9,090 bases of DNA from CAZGYE01 sp964530165 (GTDB taxonomy: Bacteria > Planctomycetota > Planctomycetia > Planctomycetales > Planctomycetaceae): contig CAZGYE010000247.1 in the NCBI GenBank assembly GCA_964530165.1, positions 1-9,090 of the forward strand. The letters are read 5' to 3'. Position numbers and translations under genes: made by a program. This document shows, in pieces, positions 8,201 through 9,090 of the stretch (positions are counted from its first letter, which is position 1; every line of letters starts with the position of its first letter). The notes under the pieces are model-generated. The model was given only the letters and a program-made list of their open reading frames with translations, was not told the DNA's origin and searched no databases.

Positions 8201-9090
8201 CAACAGATCGCCGACTTACGCTCCGCCGAGAATTTTCCGAGCTACAAAGGCCGATTTACGCCGGCCTATGACTCGCTGCATCCCTATGTGCGCCGACCAG
8301 GAGCAGAGTCTGATTCCCACGCTCTGCCGGCCATGGAGTACCACGCCGATTCGTCTGAGCTTGTTCAGATGCTCCAAAAGGGGCATCACAACGTCCAACT
8401 CGACGCCGAGGCCTGGGATCGGTTGATTACGTGGATCGATCTGAACGTCCCCTGTCACGGCACGTGGGGGGAAGCGCAGGGGGAAGATCGCGTCGGCAAT
8501 CAGCGACAGAGACGTTTTGATCTTGCGAAGCTCTACGCCGGCACAAACGTGGACTGGGAGGCAATTCCGGTCGCTCTTCGCCGGCCCCTTGAGCCGATCA
8601 TCCCCGAACCGGTGGCTATCGCGCCGGCGAAATCGGTCGCGTGTCCGGGCTGGCCCTTCGACGCGGCCGAAGCCAAACGACGGCAAGTGGCGGCCGGCGC
8701 CAAGATCTGGCAGACGCTCGACTTGGGCGACGGTGTCGCCATGCAGCTTGTGCTGATTCCCGCCGGTGAGTTTGTCCAAGGCGATCTGCATGGAGAGGCT
8801 GACGAGCGGCCTTTGAAGCGGGTCCGCATCGACAAACCGTTCTGGATGGGCCAATTCGAGGTGACCAACGAGCAATTCGCCCAATTCGACCCGGCACACG
8901 ACAGCCGATACGTCAGGACCCACGGCATTGTTTCCACTCGCGGCTATCCACTGAATCTTCCGAAGCAGCCTGTCGTCCGTGTCTCGTGGCGGCAGGCGAT
9001 GACCTTTTGCCGATGGCTCTCGGAAAAGACCGGGCGGCATGTCACCCTTCCGGCCGAAGGCCAGTGGGAGTACGCCTGCCGGGCGGGGAC
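5279..9090 (+). CDS. HzsA-related propeller/cytochrome c-FGE fusion, 3' partial
   Basis: One open frame of 1270 codons with no stop, cut by the window end. Residues 1-24 are a Sec signal peptide (MVWMLFVVGLFLL core, cleavage near SFA-A). About 66-203 looks like a jelly-roll domain (GPWYLLGPVP, AVWLNGKQV, LLPGENKLLVKIG). About 210-440 is mostly helical, ending in NPLLDFDRLLLVRR (444-457). About 480-700 has PD40/TolB-like propeller repeats (FSMPDG, RADGTG, LADGRVLYTRWEY, MNPDGT) and SGHH (682-685). About 809-850 (ITDVYRGPGLKGI, IAYHYAYRN) resembles the middle domain of hydrazine synthase alpha. Two CVGCH motifs (912-916, 962-966) should bind c-type haem covalently in the periplasm. From about 1150 an FGE-sulfatase domain begins (LVLIPAGEF, EVTNEQF, VVRVSWRQA, LPAEGQWEYACRAG). 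The family occurs in planctomycetes as HzsA-related proteins; its reaction is unknown to me. The redox role is inferred, and hydrazine synthesis is not implied. Confidence 0.92.
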   Translation, partial: MKSKMVWMLFVVGLFLLDARSFAADLPYDIQKGSWWETMLVSRNALLRQEAARASAQGESIAPRLGPWYLLGPVPIPGQYDFSKAYPPERKTNRNRGYDGGAENATLGWTLGLKLRDGTPHTLFRGRHVVYLSRTITTSDRRALPVYVDTCGEMAVWLNGKQVQARRGGRLTTHSLGRRNVQIQPAEITLNLLPGENKLLVKIGVNPGPRPANKDPWREFTAPARRPWGTVFAAGITKSGPAERYESLAYREWSQFYFSTRREVGARPDSRALAREELWRLVARDFSDATAQRELAWEQKDLIWDLDWDPDDLSELGRRYASAIGQPTLRAEAGKLLPQSQELSALKRIRQLYLRSRAGQAGENALKNSGDRRELHHKLNSVGRAIADLTETFGPSYPNGRQFASRLAEIEKLARAAEAKQSAGLYQQVVDRLEKLRTDALLANPLLDFDRLLLVRRRGNRFRRTLPDNWASNASLPQTGHDNDIAVLSPVGPHGKLTSIFKPDGERLVKDVDLHFDAEKMLFSMPDGKGRWQVFEIRADGTGLRQVTRGDQEGVDSFDACYLPSGKIVFCSTAPFAGVPCVGGQDFVAVLYRMNDDGSGVRQLCFDQDQDWHPAVLADGRVLYTRWEYTDMPHFFSRLLFHMNPDGTEQKAYYGSNSYWPNCIFYARPVPNHPTKLLGIVSGHHAAARSGELIVFDPAKGRHEADGVVQRIPGRGRKVQPVINDRLVAGSWPKFLHPYPLSEKYFLVACKMTEEARWSIYLVDVFDNMLLLHEEAGFNLLEPIPLRKTARPPVIADKVDLNRSDAVVHITDVYRGPGLKGIPRGTVKKLRVIAYHYAYRNMAADSRAIGCDSSWDTVKSVLGTVPVHEDGSVLFRVPANTPLTVQPLDAEGKAVQLMRSWMTAMPGETLTCVGCHVSANNPPPVQGTAAVGREPSEIKPWYGPARGFSFEREVQPVLDEYCVGCHDGRSREGGQQIADLRSAENFPSYKGRFTPAYDSLHPYVRRPGAESDSHALPAMEYHADSSELVQMLQKGHHNVQLDAEAWDRLITWIDLNVPCHGTWGEAQGEDRVGNQRQRRFDLAKLYAGTNVDWEAIPVALRRPLEPIIPEPVAIAPAKSVACPGWPFDAAEAKRRQVAAGAKIWQTLDLGDGVAMQLVLIPAGEFVQGDLHGEADERPLKRVRIDKPFWMGQFEVTNEQFAQFDPAHDSRYVRTHGIVSTRGYPLNLPKQPVVRVSWRQAMTFCRWLSEKTGRHVTLPAEGQWEYACRAG
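8012..8026 (+). other. First c-type haem motif CVGCH (912-916)
   Basis: The codons read Cys-Val-Gly-Cys-His within TLTCVGCHVSANNPPP. The two Cys would form thioether bonds to haem, with His916 as an axial ligand. By position after the propeller and the middle-domain-like segment, it corresponds to one of the two haem sites of hydrazine synthase alpha. Confidence 0.8.
8162..8176 (+). other. Second c-type haem motif CVGCH (962-966)
   Basis: LDEYCVGCHDGRS follows FEREVQPV, a typical entry into planctomycete cytochrome c domains ('V.PVLDEYCV.CH'). His1001 (HPYVRRPG), His1022 (MEYHADS) and His1036/1037 (KGHHNV) lie downstream; one could be the sixth ligand of a bis-His haem. Confidence 0.8.
8726..9090 (+). 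other. FGE-sulfatase (SUMF1-like) domain, 3' truncated
   Basis: From about residue 1150: MQLVLIPAGEFVQGD, DERPLKRVRID, FWMGQFEVTNEQFAQF, PVVRVSWRQAMTFCRWLSEKTGR and LPAEGQWEYACRAG follow the usual order of the family. Known members oxidise a sulfatase cysteine to formylglycine (FGE) or are non-haem iron enzymes such as EgtB and PvdO-like proteins. The C-terminal half, which carries the active-site cysteines in true FGEs, lies beyond the window, so activity cannot be judged. Confidence 0.85.

Noticed and set aside
8216..9040. 274-codon open frame on the minus strand
   Set aside because: It is antisense to the second haem region and the FGE domain, both clearly coded on the plus strand.
5279..9090. 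Evidence for anammox hydrazine synthesis
   Set aside because: Only an HzsA-like domain set is present, with an FGE fusion and no beta/gamma subunit genes in view. Related proteins occur in planctomycetes that are not anammox bacteria.

Overview
The window looks like chromosomal DNA of a planctomycete or a close relative in the PVC group. The reasons are the GC-rich coding sequence, the very large Sec-exported proteins, and a gene type I know mainly from Planctomycetes: a beta-propeller / c-type haem protein related to the alpha subunit of hydrazine synthase, fused to a formylglycine-generating-enzyme (FGE/SUMF1) domain. A hairpin-rich intergenic repeat at the left edge fits the same assignment. 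The assignment is inferred from reading the sequence and was not checked by a database search.

Layout. Positions 1-129 hold no gene but carry four short hairpins, probably a dispersed intergenic repeat. Positions 130-3510 (minus) encode a 1126-residue exported protein with a barrel-like, glycoside-hydrolase-like centre and two copies of a carbohydrate-binding-like beta module, one on each side. After a 37-bp gap, positions 3548-5095 (minus) encode a 515-residue exported protein of the neutral/alkaline ceramidase-like family. The two minus-strand genes are read from right to left, ceramidase-like gene first, and look like one operon. Positions 5096-5278 are a divergent control region with overlapping sigma70-like promoter candidates and repeated GTGAC words. 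From 5279 a single uninterrupted plus-strand reading frame runs off the right edge (at least 1270 codons).

The plus-strand protein is the most interesting item. Its order is signal peptide, jelly-roll-like domain, helical region, PD40/TolB-like propeller, a domain like the middle domain of hydrazine synthase alpha, two CVGCH haem-binding motifs, and the beginning of an FGE-sulfatase domain cut by the window end. The haem part resembles HzsA, but nothing here shows the other hydrazine synthase subunits, so it should not be read as evidence of anammox metabolism.

How the genes work together is inference. All three products appear to be exported, and two resemble hydrolases acting on glycans or amide-linked lipids or related substrates. 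The divergent promoter region could co-regulate them. A secreted polymer-degradation function with an associated periplasmic redox protein is plausible, but the substrate cannot be read from the sequence.
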